From assembly GCA_018985235.1 (NCBI GenBank), contig JADGIG010000070.1, positions 1 to 24,927 on the forward strand: 24,927 nt of DNA, given 5' to 3'. How positions within the stretch are numbered: position 1 is the first letter of the stretch; every line of letters begins with the position of its first letter. The stretch is from Sanchytrium tribonematis. Its lineage: Eukaryota > Sanchytriomycota > Sanchytriomycetes > Sanchytriales > Sanchytriaceae. Below, piece after piece: positions 1 to 8,016 of the stretch. Under the pieces are notes generated by a model that was not told the DNA's origin, did no database searches, and saw nothing but the letters and a program-made list of their open reading frames with translations. A program made the position numbers and the translations under genes.

Positions 1-68
1 TTTACCTCTTTGTTGAATATTGATTCTGAATGGGTTTTAATTTCCTCATCGCTCTCGCTAGAAAACAT
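1..68 (-). CDS. Partial gene at left edge: acidic N-terminus of an unknown protein
   Basis: An ATG on the minus strand (complement of 66-68) opens a frame that stays open to the window edge, giving about 22 residues that begin MFSSESDEEIK. It starts 22 nt downstream of the Ypk-like kinase stop and has the same orientation. This matches the very short same-strand gaps of the three genes upstream, so I read it as the next gene in the series. The last bases on the coding strand read GAG then GTAAA. That resembles the 5' ends of the two tiny introns seen elsewhere here (GTAAAC and GTAATT), so exon 1 may end at the edge. No family can be assigned from so little sequence. A chance short ORF is the main alternative. 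Confidence 0.4.
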   Translation of the reverse strand, partial: MFSSESDEEIKTHSESIFNKEV

Positions 69-90
69 GGAGAAAATTGAAATAATCAAT

Positions 91-1828
91 TTATTTTCTC
101 AAGACAGATTTGGCAGAATATGTCTGCAATTCACTGCCAGGAACAAACGTAAATCCTACAAATTGTTTTTGCACTGATTCTGATAGCCTAGCTTCTTCAA
201 AAGAGTCTTTAGGCATTTCGTTAGTGAAAACTTCATCAAAATTACTTGTGTCACCTGCTGCTGCCACTCTGGGTTTGAATGGTGGGACAATTTGCTTTTT
301 GTAGAGCTTTTCAAAATCAATTTCCTGAAAAAAAGCATGTCCTTTAATTTGGGATTCGTTAAATCTCTTAGCTGGATCCTTTTCAATTATACCTGATAAA
401 ATATTTACCGCTAATGGTGACATATAACCAGGAAATACGACCTGATCCGTCATAATTCTTTTGTACATAACCTGTATGTTTTCATCATAGAATGGGGGAA
501 GTCCAGTAATCATCTCGAATAACAAAATTCCGAGTGTCCACCAATCTATCGATTTTGTATAGCCCTGGCCGTGGAGAACTTCAGGGGCCAGATATTCTGG
601 TGTTCCACAGAAAGTGGACGTTTTATCTTCTGTATTTGTATTAATTTTGCATAATCCAAAATCACATAATGCAATATGACCTACACCATCAAGTAAAATA
701 TTTTCAGGCTTAAGATCTCGATCTAAATAAATATTGTTTACAAATTATATTGTATTTATGTAGACATTCCAGTGCCAGCACCAGCTCTGCAGCATAAAAT
801 TTTGAACGCACCTCGCCAAATCGACCCTCGTTTTGAAGATGGTGGAATAATTCCCCACCATTAATAAAATCGAGGCAGAAGTACAGTTTCTCAGGGGTTT
901 GAAATGAAAATTTGAGAGAAACAATAAAAGGATGGTTGATTTTTGCCAAAACCTGCCTCTCCGCCAAGGTATGTTCAACCTCGTCAGTCTCCACTATGTG
1001 GCTTTTCTTGATAATTTTCATAGCGTAAACACGGCCAGTATCTTTTTTTCGAACCTGCATAACTTTCCCAAATGATCCTTTCCCAATGACTTTCATCAAT
1101 TCAAAATCTTCCATTGTGATTGCTTTACCAGCAGGTCGAGCAAGGCTTAATTGCAAATGGATTTGACCAGGTGTTTTTCCTACGGGAAGAGGAACTGGTG
1201 GATGAACAGTGAGCCATATGTCTACTAGTTTTTCGTAAACAGTTGGAATTGGAATAATAACAGATCCTAAAAGTACGTCTTGTTGCTCCAATGTATTTTC
1301 AGTGACTTTAATAGACTTTTTCCTATCCCTGGCTCTACCAGCTTGTTCTTCTAGCGCCTGTACTTGTCTTCTATCTTCTTCCTCGTCAACTGTCTTTTGA
1401 TAGACATTCAAAATTAGTTCAGCTTCTCTTGTGAAATCAAATGAAACCTTTGCTTTCCAGGTTGGAGTATCCATTTTACCACTACTGGAGAACATGGTTA
1501 TTTCATTTTTGTCATACTGAATGACTACATAGGGATTATAATAGATAAAATCCATATTTCCTTGTTTAAATTTTTTTTCTCTTTGATCTGTAGGGATTTT
1601 GTCTAATACACCTAACGGAATATAGAGATTTTTGGCTTCAATAACGCGACAAGAGAAAATACCAAGACTGTCGCTCTTATCTGTTTTATCTAGCTTTTCA
1701 GTTAAGTTGGTTTTTACGGGAGCTGGTGACACCTCCTCTTTCTTTTCAGAGGGAGATTTTGGAGATTTTACATCTTCAACATCAACACCAGAAGGTGTCT
1801 TTTTAAAAATTTTATTTAGTAGACCCAT
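91..1828 (-). CDS. Ypk1/Gad8-like AGC kinase with N-terminal C2-like domain (one 19-nt intron)
   Basis: This is an AGC-family Ser/Thr kinase of the Ypk1/Gad8/SGK type, a TORC2 effector controlling membrane lipids, actin and stress responses in fungi. The coding sequence is complement(91..722, 742..1828), 572 residues. A C2-like region covers about residues 55-230, interrupted by a charged insert. The kinase domain begins near 240, with glycine loop GKGSFGKV (249-256), Lys271, catalytic YRDLKPEN (Asp365), DFG (383-385) and activation loop TFCGTPEY (Thr399). The AGC tail has DTSNFDE and hydrophobic motif FVGFTF near the C-terminus. The reading frame breaks within YRD unless a 19-nt GT...AG intron at 723-741 is removed. 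Its removal restores the catalytic loop exactly, so this is not a pseudogene. The start is 33 nt from the Nit1 stop. The stop TAA lies inside AATAAA. Ypk-type is well supported; the S. pombe relative Gad8 also carries a C2 domain. Confidence 0.95.
723..741 (-). other. 19-nt spliceosomal intron in the Ypk-like kinase gene
   Basis: On the coding strand the intron reads GTAAACAATATTTATTTAG. It is a phase-1 intron splitting the Tyr codon of the YRDLKPEN catalytic loop. Retaining it gives an in-frame TAA nine codons later. Removing it joins two halves of an otherwise continuous, fully conserved kinase domain. GT and AG ends are canonical. There is no room for a separate branch-point region and polypyrimidine tract. 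Confidence 0.92.
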
Positions 1829-1861
1829 ATAAATCTCAATTGTGGCTTACCTCCTCCTTTT

Positions 1862-2635
1862 TCAACTGTAAATGTCTGAACGTACATGATCCATAATAGA
1901 CATGGCGCTGCGTACTTCATTCAAATAATCCAAGTCAATATCAGCAACTAACAGTTCCGGCTTGTTTGATCCCCTAGCCAAAATCTTTCCAAAAGGGTCA
2001 ATAATTAGACTATTTCCAAATGATTCTCGCGTCACATGTTTACCCACTTGAGCAGCTGCAATAACAAAGCATTGAGTCTCAATAGCTCTTGCAATCAGTA
2101 GAGGCTCAAAATGAACTCCAGTTTTCATGGTAAAAGCACTTGGGAAACTCAAGCATTGTGCACCCATTTCCCTCAGCTTCATGCAAAATTTGGGGAAACG
2201 TATATCGTAGCATATTCCTAGACCTAAGTATCCAACAGGAGTATCTGCTAATTTGATATGGTCACCAGCTTCGAATCTATCGCTTTCTTTTAATAGTTCA
2301 AATAAGTGAATTTTATCATATTGTTCTATCAAATTGCCTTTATGATCCAAAATGATTTGCCTGTTCCTATATTTGGTATTGTTTGAAGACAAGGCGTGTA
2401 TTCCGATGCTCATCCACATAGAAAAATTTTTCGACAAATTTTTCAATTCTGAATTGATATCATTATATTCTCCCTCCATAAAATCACTGCATTCAGGAAA
2501 GAAAATCATTTTGCAGTCTTTGCTTCGAGCCTCTTTTACCATCTTTGTAATAAGTTGGAGGTTCTCTGTAGTATTGGGACCAGAGCAGATCTGAGCAACA
2601 GCTATTTTTACTCGTTGCATGGAGAAATTTGACAT
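1862..2635 (-). CDS. NIT1: Nit1-type carbon-nitrogen hydrolase (deaminated glutathione amidase)
   Basis: This 257-residue protein belongs to the nitrilase superfamily. The closest match by eye is animal NIT1 and its yeast counterpart, which hydrolyse deaminated glutathione, a side product of transaminases (metabolite repair). The catalytic triad is visible: Glu48 in FFPECSDF, Lys108 in YDKIHLF and Cys142 in LGICYDIRFP. The substrate-pocket stretch PSAF (around 165) and RAIETQCFVIAAAQ also match NIT1. The tail (HVRSDIYS) resembles the NIT1 C-terminus. The length is the usual single-domain size, with no FHIT fusion. The start could be Met1 or Met6. The gene sits between an NTF2-like gene (18 nt away) and the kinase (33 nt away), all on the minus strand. 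The stop is TGA, and unlike most neighbours no AATAAA is seen after it. Confidence 0.88.
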   Translation of the reverse strand: MSNFSMQRVKIAVAQICSGPNTTENLQLITKMVKEARSKDCKMIFFPECSDFMEGEYNDINSELKNLSKNFSMWMSIGIHALSSNNTKYRNRQIILDHKGNLIEQYDKIHLFELLKESDRFEAGDHIKLADTPVGYLGLGICYDIRFPKFCMKLREMGAQCLSFPSAFTMKTGVHFEPLLIARAIETQCFVIAAAQVGKHVTRESFGNSLIIDPFGKILARGSNKPELLVADIDLDYLNEVRSAMSIMDHVRSDIYS

Positions 2636-2653
2636 TAGAATTGCAAAATTTAT

Positions 2654-3094
2654 TCAATGTTTAACACGAGTCAAAATGTCCCATTTGGCTGAATCATTAT
2701 AGTGCTCAAATGATAGCAACTTCATGTTATCGTCGTAAGTGAATAAATGCAATTGAAAGTCAACAATTTTGTTTCCTGTTGGCTTATGTGTCATTTCTGA
2801 ATCAATCAATGCAGCCACCTGGTTTCCACCTTCCATCAAATTCTTGACTTCAAAGCGATGGAAATCGAAATTTTCCGCCAACATTGTAAAAAACTCTGCG
2901 CATTCAGCCTTTCCAAATCGAGGCTTATACACTTCAATTTTTCGCTTGGGACTATCAGGCAAACTATCGTCCCATTTAATTATTTCGTGCATATGAGACA
3001 CCATTCCTGTCACATCGCGCTCAGCAAACATTTGATAGATTTGGCCTGTCAACTCTGCAAATTTCCCATACAAGGGGAAAGGGACAGCATCCAC
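2654..3094 (-). CDS. Small NTF2-like/SnoaL-type protein of unknown function
   Basis: About 125-146 residues with the pattern of the cone-shaped NTF2-like (SnoaL/ketosteroid isomerase) fold. There is an N-terminal helix (GKFAELTGQIYQMFAERDV), a following acidic/aromatic strand (IIKWDDS), a central strand pair (EVKNLMEGGNQVAALIDSE) and a C-terminal strand with FQLHLFTYDDNMKLLSFEHY. The fold hosts both enzymes and non-enzymes, so no reaction can be given. The start is uncertain. The frame opens at a GTG at 3094 and an in-frame TGA lies upstream. The first in-frame ATG (3031) would remove most of the first helix. Either a GTG start or an unrecognised small upstream exon is likely. The stop reads TGAATAAA, overlapping a poly(A) hexamer. 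The next gene begins only 18 nt after it. Confidence 0.6.
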   Translation of the reverse strand: MDAVPFPLYGKFAELTGQIYQMFAERDVTGMVSHMHEIIKWDDSLPDSPKRKIEVYKPRFGKAECAEFFTMLAENFDFHRFEVKNLMEGGNQVAALIDSEMTHKPTGNKIVDFQLHLFTYDDNMKLLSFEHYNDSAKWDILTRVKH

Positions 3095-3243
3095 TAACCG
3101 TATTAAGGAGCATCATATGATATCCCATAGACTAAATTAAAAATTCAATTCTAAATAATAGAAGCACCTTAAAACCTCTTTATTACCCCATTTTCTGTTT
3201 AACCGTAGATACGACAACCCGATTCATCACAGATTGTGAAACG
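3095..3243. promoter_or_regulatory. Divergent intergenic region between the NTF2-like and MCMDC2-like genes
   Basis: This 149-nt AT-rich interval separates the first minus-strand gene of the left cluster from the first plus-strand gene. It must hold both promoters. No TATA box stands out. An unrecognised 5' exon of the NTF2-like gene may also lie here, given that gene's missing ATG. Confidence 0.5.
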
Positions 3244-5001
3244 ATGACACAATCAAGGATAAATGAAAAGCTCCAACAAGATTTAAGAAACCTGATGCTC
3301 AAGTATTCCAAATTAGAGTCTAACGAAAAAACAGGAACTGAACAGAATTATGACTCGAATGCTGTAGAATTTAACTTGTCTAGTACAATTAATTCTTCGT
3401 TTTTAGATTCAAGTAGCACTATAAGGCTTGATGAACAATTTGAATTTTATGGGCTGGAAGTACATATGGAGGTATTGGTTGCATATCTAGACGCCTTCCA
3501 TCGAATTGAAATCGATAATGGTTGTTTTTTTGATGAGCATAAATTGAAACACTACGATTTCAAATATCGCATCGATTTTTTGAAGTTTTCTCATCATTGT
3601 CCTGCCTTGTCAGAATATTATATAAATGGACAGCATAAGGAAATGGAACTTATATTCAATTTGGCAAGTTCCAAATTTGTAAAAGATGAGGAATTTCTCT
3701 TTGAAAATTTGAAATGCAATGTCACTTTTTTTAATATGGCAATATCTGTGCCAATTTTTCGCTCAATAGAGTATCAAGAAAGTTTGAAAATGTGCAGGCT
3801 ACACGGCAGAGTAGTGAGATTATTGCCTTTAACGAAATTGCCATACAAGAGATTATACAGTTGTAAAAGTGACTCCTGTAGAAACAGAACGATGATTACC
3901 TTGAGACCTCAAATCTCTAAATCAAAGCTGATTATCAGGCAAGAATTTAATTGCTTTGAACAATTTATGGTAAGCACAGTATCAGAAATGAAATGTATTT
4001 CTTGTGTGGCGAAACTCGAAGAAAGCATTAGCGAAAGATGGTATACAAACAGACAAGCAGCTCTGGTCTCTGTTAATGCTGGATTATATTTACAAAATGC
4101 GTTAGTATATTTCGACGACGATCAGTTTAATTCAATCAATTTGCTAGATAATCTTATCATGTATGGTTTCGTTGAAAAAACAAATATCGAAGGTGCAGCA
4201 TTTGGAAAGAAAAAGAAGTATCTAGGAATATCACACAGATATGCCTTGAAAATATGCGCCATTGAGAAGTGCAATAAGGTGCCAAAAAATTTATTTCCTT
4301 TCATTCACGCCAATTACGGAAAATTGTTGAAGATCATACTCAGTTGTTGTACAGCGTATCCTTTGGTCAACAATAAGAGCCTCCTTGTCCGTTTTACATG
4401 CAAATCCGAAGAGCAGTATCATCTACGCTTTTTTTTAAGAAATATGGCGACATTTGACGAGAGAAACTACTCCAAAGTTCAATTGGAAGAATTTGTACAA
4501 TATCAGGGTTCAAATGTAGTGTTTTTTAATCCTACTAAAAAGTGGAGCTTCAACCTGATGGATCAACTTTCTTGCAGTAATATTCAAATGTGTATTATTT
4601 GGATAGACATTGACTGCGTTTGCAAAGAATATGATTTGGACTTGTTGAGGTTAAAATCTATATATTTTCCTTTAAAAATCGAAAATTTGGATGACTGTGA
4701 TTTTATTTTTCCTGATTTAATGATTCAACATGATACGGATGCGGACATTTGCGAAGAGACAAGTTTTGAGTTTACGTTAAATGATAATCTTACTTTGGAG
4801 TTCTCAAAAGCTTTAGCGACCGTCTTAGATTGCAACTTAAATGACTATGTCGTTGCAAATATTCACTATCTAATGAATGTTGCAAAAAACCAACCAATTG
4901 ACATGTTGAAGTGCTCCCTTTGTGAGCATTATTACGGAGAGCCTTACTGCAATCCCGAGCAGCATAGATCTTCTTTGAGGGAATATTTTCAAATAACTTA
5001 A
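3244..5001 (+). CDS. MCM-like protein resembling MCMDC2 (OB fold with zinc ribbon, no Walker motif)
   Basis: A 585-residue protein. The region from about 186 has the layout of the MCM N-terminal OB domain. A strand LHGRVVRLLPLTKLPYKRLY leads into a zinc ribbon with Cys207-x4-Cys212 and Cys251-x2-Cys254. The C-x4-C spacing and the following L-x-E ... R stretch resemble animal MCMDC2 more than the replicative MCMs (C-x2-C). No Walker A lysine loop, Walker B or arginine finger is visible, and the C-terminal half is highly divergent. It ends with a short Cys-rich stretch (KCSLCEHYYGEPYC). MCMDC2 and its fly relatives Mei-217/Mei-218 act with Rec/MCM8 in meiotic recombination, promoting crossovers or strand invasion. 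That role here is inference. The stop is TAATAAA and the next ATG follows after 9 nt. A degenerate replicative MCM or another zinc-OB protein remains possible. Confidence 0.5.
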   Translation: MTQSRINEKLQQDLRNLMLKYSKLESNEKTGTEQNYDSNAVEFNLSSTINSSFLDSSSTIRLDEQFEFYGLEVHMEVLVAYLDAFHRIEIDNGCFFDEHKLKHYDFKYRIDFLKFSHHCPALSEYYINGQHKEMELIFNLASSKFVKDEEFLFENLKCNVTFFNMAISVPIFRSIEYQESLKMCRLHGRVVRLLPLTKLPYKRLYSCKSDSCRNRTMITLRPQISKSKLIIRQEFNCFEQFMVSTVSEMKCISCVAKLEESISERWYTNRQAALVSVNAGLYLQNALVYFDDDQFNSINLLDNLIMYGFVEKTNIEGAAFGKKKKYLGISHRYALKICAIEKCNKVPKNLFPFIHANYGKLLKIILSCCTAYPLVNNKSLLVRFTCKSEEQYHLRFFLRNMATFDERNYSKVQLEEFVQYQGSNVVFFNPTKKWSFNLMDQLSCSNIQMCIIWIDIDCVCKEYDLDLLRLKSIYFPLKIENLDDCDFIFPDLMIQHDTDADICEETSFEFTLNDNLTLEFSKALATVLDCNLNDYVVANIHYLMNVAKNQPIDMLKCSLCEHYYGEPYCNPEQHRSSLREYFQIT

Positions 5002-5010
5002 TAAATCTCC

Positions 5011-5871
5011 ATGTTTACTGTACTTTTGAGAGGGCAATTGATTTCAATTTTGCTGACTCTCTGCTCTACTACATCACAATTTTTAGGTCCATATAAAATA
5101 CCCACTTTCCAGTTATTTATAACCTATTTAGTCTTATGTATTTATGTTATTTACTATAAAAGTATTCCAAGGCATTGGACATACTCATTAATTGCGTTCT
5201 TTGATGTGATGGCAAATTATTGTCTAATCAAGGCTTACCAATATACAGATCTTTTGAGCATATCACTATTGAATAGACTGAGCATTCCAATAGTCATGAT
5301 TCTTTCAAAATATTTTCTTAAAACAAGATACACAAGCAGAAATTATATTGGCATGCTAATATGTGTATCTGGATCCTTGCTAGTTGTTTATAGCGACTAT
5401 CAAAAAAAGTCTGGAACAGGAAGTTGGATTGGTGATGTTTTGTGCGTTGTTGGTGCTTGCCTGTATGCTTTAGCCAACACTTTGCAGGAATATCTAGTAA
5501 AAGAATCGACTATTCCAAATTATTTGACAAGTATTGGAGGATATGGTGTTGTCTTTGCTGGAATTTTGCTAGGTATAGAATATAAAGAAATGGCACATTT
5601 TAAAATAGATCAAATCGGTGTTATATATATGTTAGTTTTCGTAACAAGCATGTTTTTCTTGTACTCTTGTGTGCCTAGATTTATTATGAATTCTAGCGCA
5701 ACCTTATTTAACTTATCAATATTGACTTCCGACATCTACAATTTGCTTGTGAGTGTTTTTATATTTGGAATTGAGCTTACATGGCTCTATGCTGTAGCAT
5801 TTGCTATAATTTTGATTGGTATCTATTTGTTCCACTCAAGTGGTAAAGATTCTGAAGTCAACATTGTCTAA
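5011..5871 (+). CDS. SLC35F1/F2-type membrane transporter
   Basis: This 286-residue, about ten-helix protein belongs to the drug/metabolite transporter superfamily, SLC35F1/F2/F6 branch. Supporting features are the early stretch RGQLISILLTLCSTTSQFL and the helix around FFDVMANYCLIKAYQYTDLLSISLL, where this branch has FxDVxANxxxxxAYxYT. Also seen are a central loop with SGTGSWIGDVLCVVGACLYA and NTLQEYLVK, and a final helix near 255-275. Relatives are thought to carry nucleotide-like or small organic substrates; human SLC35F2 imports a modified nucleoside. The substrate here is unknown. The ATG lies 9 nt after the stop of the MCMDC2-like gene, leaving no room for its own promoter. The two may share a transcript, or the promoter may lie inside the upstream gene. 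It converges on CBP3 with 48 nt between stops. Confidence 0.85.
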   Translation: MFTVLLRGQLISILLTLCSTTSQFLGPYKIPTFQLFITYLVLCIYVIYYKSIPRHWTYSLIAFFDVMANYCLIKAYQYTDLLSISLLNRLSIPIVMILSKYFLKTRYTSRNYIGMLICVSGSLLVVYSDYQKKSGTGSWIGDVLCVVGACLYALANTLQEYLVKESTIPNYLTSIGGYGVVFAGILLGIEYKEMAHFKIDQIGVIYMLVFVTSMFFLYSCVPRFIMNSSATLFNLSILTSDIYNLLVSVFIFGIELTWLYAVAFAIILIGIYLFHSSGKDSEVNIV

Positions 5872-5919
5872 TGTAGAATTATTTTGAACTTGTAAATTCA
5901 TCTGTAGATGAAAAATAAA

Positions 5920-6486
5920 TTATTTATTAAGATTAAGCTGGGAAATCTTGACAGGCAATGTGATTGCACTTTCAAAATCAACAGACTTAAGACCTAATGT
6001 ATATGCTAAATTCCCACGAATATATTTAACAGTTACTCTTTCAATATTTGGATATTGTTTGTTTTGCAGTATATTCCTTCTAACTGCATTCAATAAATTC
6101 TCATCAAGAAGCTTGTGATCTGCATTTGGATCTGTACTCAAAGAAGAATCGTAAGCTTTACACATGCCAAGACATTGTTCCCACAATTGTTTGACTAATT
6201 TTTGCTGAGGAACATCCATTCTTGCCAAACGATCTTCAACATCATGAAAGATCAAATCTATTGTGTTTTTAGTCAAAGGCTGATTCGATTGCAGCGGATG
6301 TAAAAACATCCATAAATGAAGAATCTGTGATGAAAACCATAATTGAAAGGAATCTGGTAATTTCGTTTGAGATGATATAAAATGTTCAAATTCGGTAACG
6401 GGGGCCTTTAAACTATGCTGAATTTGTAAACCTACTCTATTGTAATAATTCTGCTTTGTGTTAAATAACTGTAGAAAGCGATTCAT
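5920..6486 (-). CDS. CBP3: CBP3/UQCC1 ubiquinol-cytochrome c chaperone family protein
   Basis: The 188-residue protein matches the Cbp3/UQCC1 family, mitochondrial assembly factors that with Cbp6/UQCC2 bind the mitoribosome exit and newly made cytochrome b for complex III. The signature core is LPDSFQLWFSSQILHLWMFLHPLQ followed by the helix TIDLIFHDVEDRLARMDV, corresponding to the family's LP-x-SFQxWFxxxxLHxWM and FFxDxxxRM elements. Shorter than yeast Cbp3 (about 335 residues), it has a brief N-terminus (MNRFLQLFNTKQNYYNR) whose Arg/Lys/Asn-rich, acid-free start could act as a presequence. An AATAAA is formed by the last Asn-Lys codons just before the stop. The presence of this gene implies a functional complex III. 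Confidence 0.88.
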   Translation of the reverse strand: MNRFLQLFNTKQNYYNRVGLQIQHSLKAPVTEFEHFISSQTKLPDSFQLWFSSQILHLWMFLHPLQSNQPLTKNTIDLIFHDVEDRLARMDVPQQKLVKQLWEQCLGMCKAYDSSLSTDPNADHKLLDENLLNAVRRNILQNKQYPNIERVTVKYIRGNLAYTLGLKSVDFESAITLPVKISQLNLNK

Positions 6487-6620
6487 TGTTTTCTCCGCAA
6501 ATTCGAATTTTACTTAGAGGGCTGCAAGATATTATCACAGATGTTTGTGAAAATGAAATCGGTGATATATTCTGGTGTACAAGACATTCTCACATTACTC
6601 AAGTATATTGTACGACAATA
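6487..6620. promoter_or_regulatory. Divergent intergenic region, CBP3 / MFS transporter
   Basis: 134 nt separate the CBP3 ATG (minus) from the first in-frame ATG of the transporter (plus). The transporter frame is open back to a TTG at 6486, but that stretch lacks an ATG and precedes any membrane segment, so I treat it as 5' noncoding. Confidence 0.45.
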
Positions 6621-8006
6621 ATGATGTCATATTTCGCAAACTCGGTTCCCCTTCAAATGTCAAAAACGAAAGACCCACAATCCAATGTTCTTAAAATTAC
6701 AGCTTACACCTTTGGGCTATGGACCGGATACGTTTTGTATACATTAAATTTGCAGGAATATTTTCCGGCGGTCCAAACATTTTACCCTAACGATTATCGA
6801 ATGATTGCTGCACCATGTGGAATGCTTCTTGGGACTTTGATGACACCCACATTTTTAGACAGATATAAGCTTAGACATGTATTATATTTTGGCGCTTTTG
6901 TCTCAATATTAAGTTGTGCAGTGATGCCTTTTGCATTTGCACCAGAGGTAATTATTGTTGATAGAATATTTTTTGGTATAGCTTTGGGTCTGCTGCTAAC
7001 TAAATTTTGTATTTTTGTGAGTATGGTGGTTCCAAATGAAAGAATATTAGAATATACGATTGATTTGATTGTAGGCTTTGCAGGTGGGTGTACACTAGCA
7101 AACGTAATCAGCTTGGTGTCATACAGTGAAAATGTATTTAGTAGATCATTCAGAATACCTTACTTTATTGCAATTGCTTTGATTCTTCTCTGGACAGTGT
7201 GGGTCTCATTATTTTTGCCAGAAAGTCCTTTATTTTTTATTAAAGAGGGAAATGACGATGCAGCTGGCAGAATAATTGCTGCTTTTTACGGAAAGCCAAG
7301 CAGCCACCAGGATATTCAATCAAAGATCAAATCTGCTAAAGAGGCAATCAAATCTGCCTCACTGAAGAGTCCTACTCTAATCACACCATTAAATGCCAAA
7401 TTTCGTTCCAAGACTCTAATATCAGCAACTTTATTGTTTTTTACATTTGCAAGTTACCCTGCAACGCTACTGTTTTACGGTATTAAAACTCTTAATACAG
7501 ATTTCGATGGCCAAACAAAAATCACCATATCTCTAACTTTTACTACTATATTTTTCGTTTTTTCGTTTTTTAGCAAAAAGCTGATTATGAAATTTAAGAG
7601 AAAAAATTCAATGTTGGCATCTGCCGTGGTTCTTTCCCTGTTATCTCTGATATTGTGTTTTTTAACAATTTCAAAGAGTTATATTGTTGCAATTATAGTG
7701 CTGGGATTATCTTCTGGAATTGCATCAATTTGGCTTGCTATTTCACTTGCTACAGTTATGCAAATTTTTGACGAGGATGCCAAGTCAAGATCTATTGCAT
7801 TATCATTAGCGTGCGCTTGGTTCGGGGCGATTTTGGTATTTTTATTCGATATTTTATTGTCTGAATATACTGTATTTTTAATGACTGCACTTTCACTTAT
7901 ATCTTTAGTATGGATCAAAGTTTCACCACTACCAGAGCAGCATCATTTAAGTGCTTATGAGACTTCAAGAAGAGAGTTGCTAAGGCAAGATTCTTCTCAA
8001 AAATAA
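6621..8006 (+). CDS. Major facilitator superfamily transporter, sugar-porter-like
   Basis: A 461-residue, twelve-helix MFS protein from the first ATG (6621; a second ATG follows directly). Sugar-porter (SLC2/GLUT) features are present but worn. There is a loop 2-3 element LDRYKLRH, in the place of D-R-x-G-R-R. LPESPLFF closes the first six helices, where the family has PESPRWLL. A charged intracellular linker follows (about residues 205-260). The expected sugar-binding QQ-x-x-G in helix 7 is not recognisable, so the substrate could differ. The C-terminus is short and polar (SRRELLRQDSSQK). The stop lies inside AAATAAA. The next gene, IPP-2, converges with only 10 nt between the two stops, so the 3' UTRs must overlap. 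Confidence 0.8.
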   Translation: MMSYFANSVPLQMSKTKDPQSNVLKITAYTFGLWTGYVLYTLNLQEYFPAVQTFYPNDYRMIAAPCGMLLGTLMTPTFLDRYKLRHVLYFGAFVSILSCAVMPFAFAPEVIIVDRIFFGIALGLLLTKFCIFVSMVVPNERILEYTIDLIVGFAGGCTLANVISLVSYSENVFSRSFRIPYFIAIALILLWTVWVSLFLPESPLFFIKEGNDDAAGRIIAAFYGKPSSHQDIQSKIKSAKEAIKSASLKSPTLITPLNAKFRSKTLISATLLFFTFASYPATLLFYGIKTLNTDFDGQTKITISLTFTTIFFVFSFFSKKLIMKFKRKNSMLASAVVLSLLSLILCFLTISKSYIVAIIVLGLSSGIASIWLAISLATVMQIFDEDAKSRSIALSLACAWFGAILVFLFDILLSEYTVFLMTALSLISLVWIKVSPLPEQHHLSAYETSRRELLRQDSSQK

Positions 8007-8016
8007 ATTTAGATAT

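Noticed and set aside
710-742. Kinase gene as a frameshifted pseudogene
   Set aside because: Removal of a canonical GT..AG 19-mer restores the catalytic loop exactly and all active-site residues are intact; a second gene shows the same kind of tiny intron.
1837-1852. Possible 16-nt intron (GTAAGCC...TTGAG) in the leader of the kinase gene
   Set aside because: It is shorter than the supported introns, lies before the ATG with no protein evidence, and no upstream ATG in frame makes it necessary.
6486-6620. N-terminal extension of the MFS transporter from a TTG
   Set aside because: There is no ATG and no membrane segment or conserved motif in the extension; it would also leave no spacer to CBP3.
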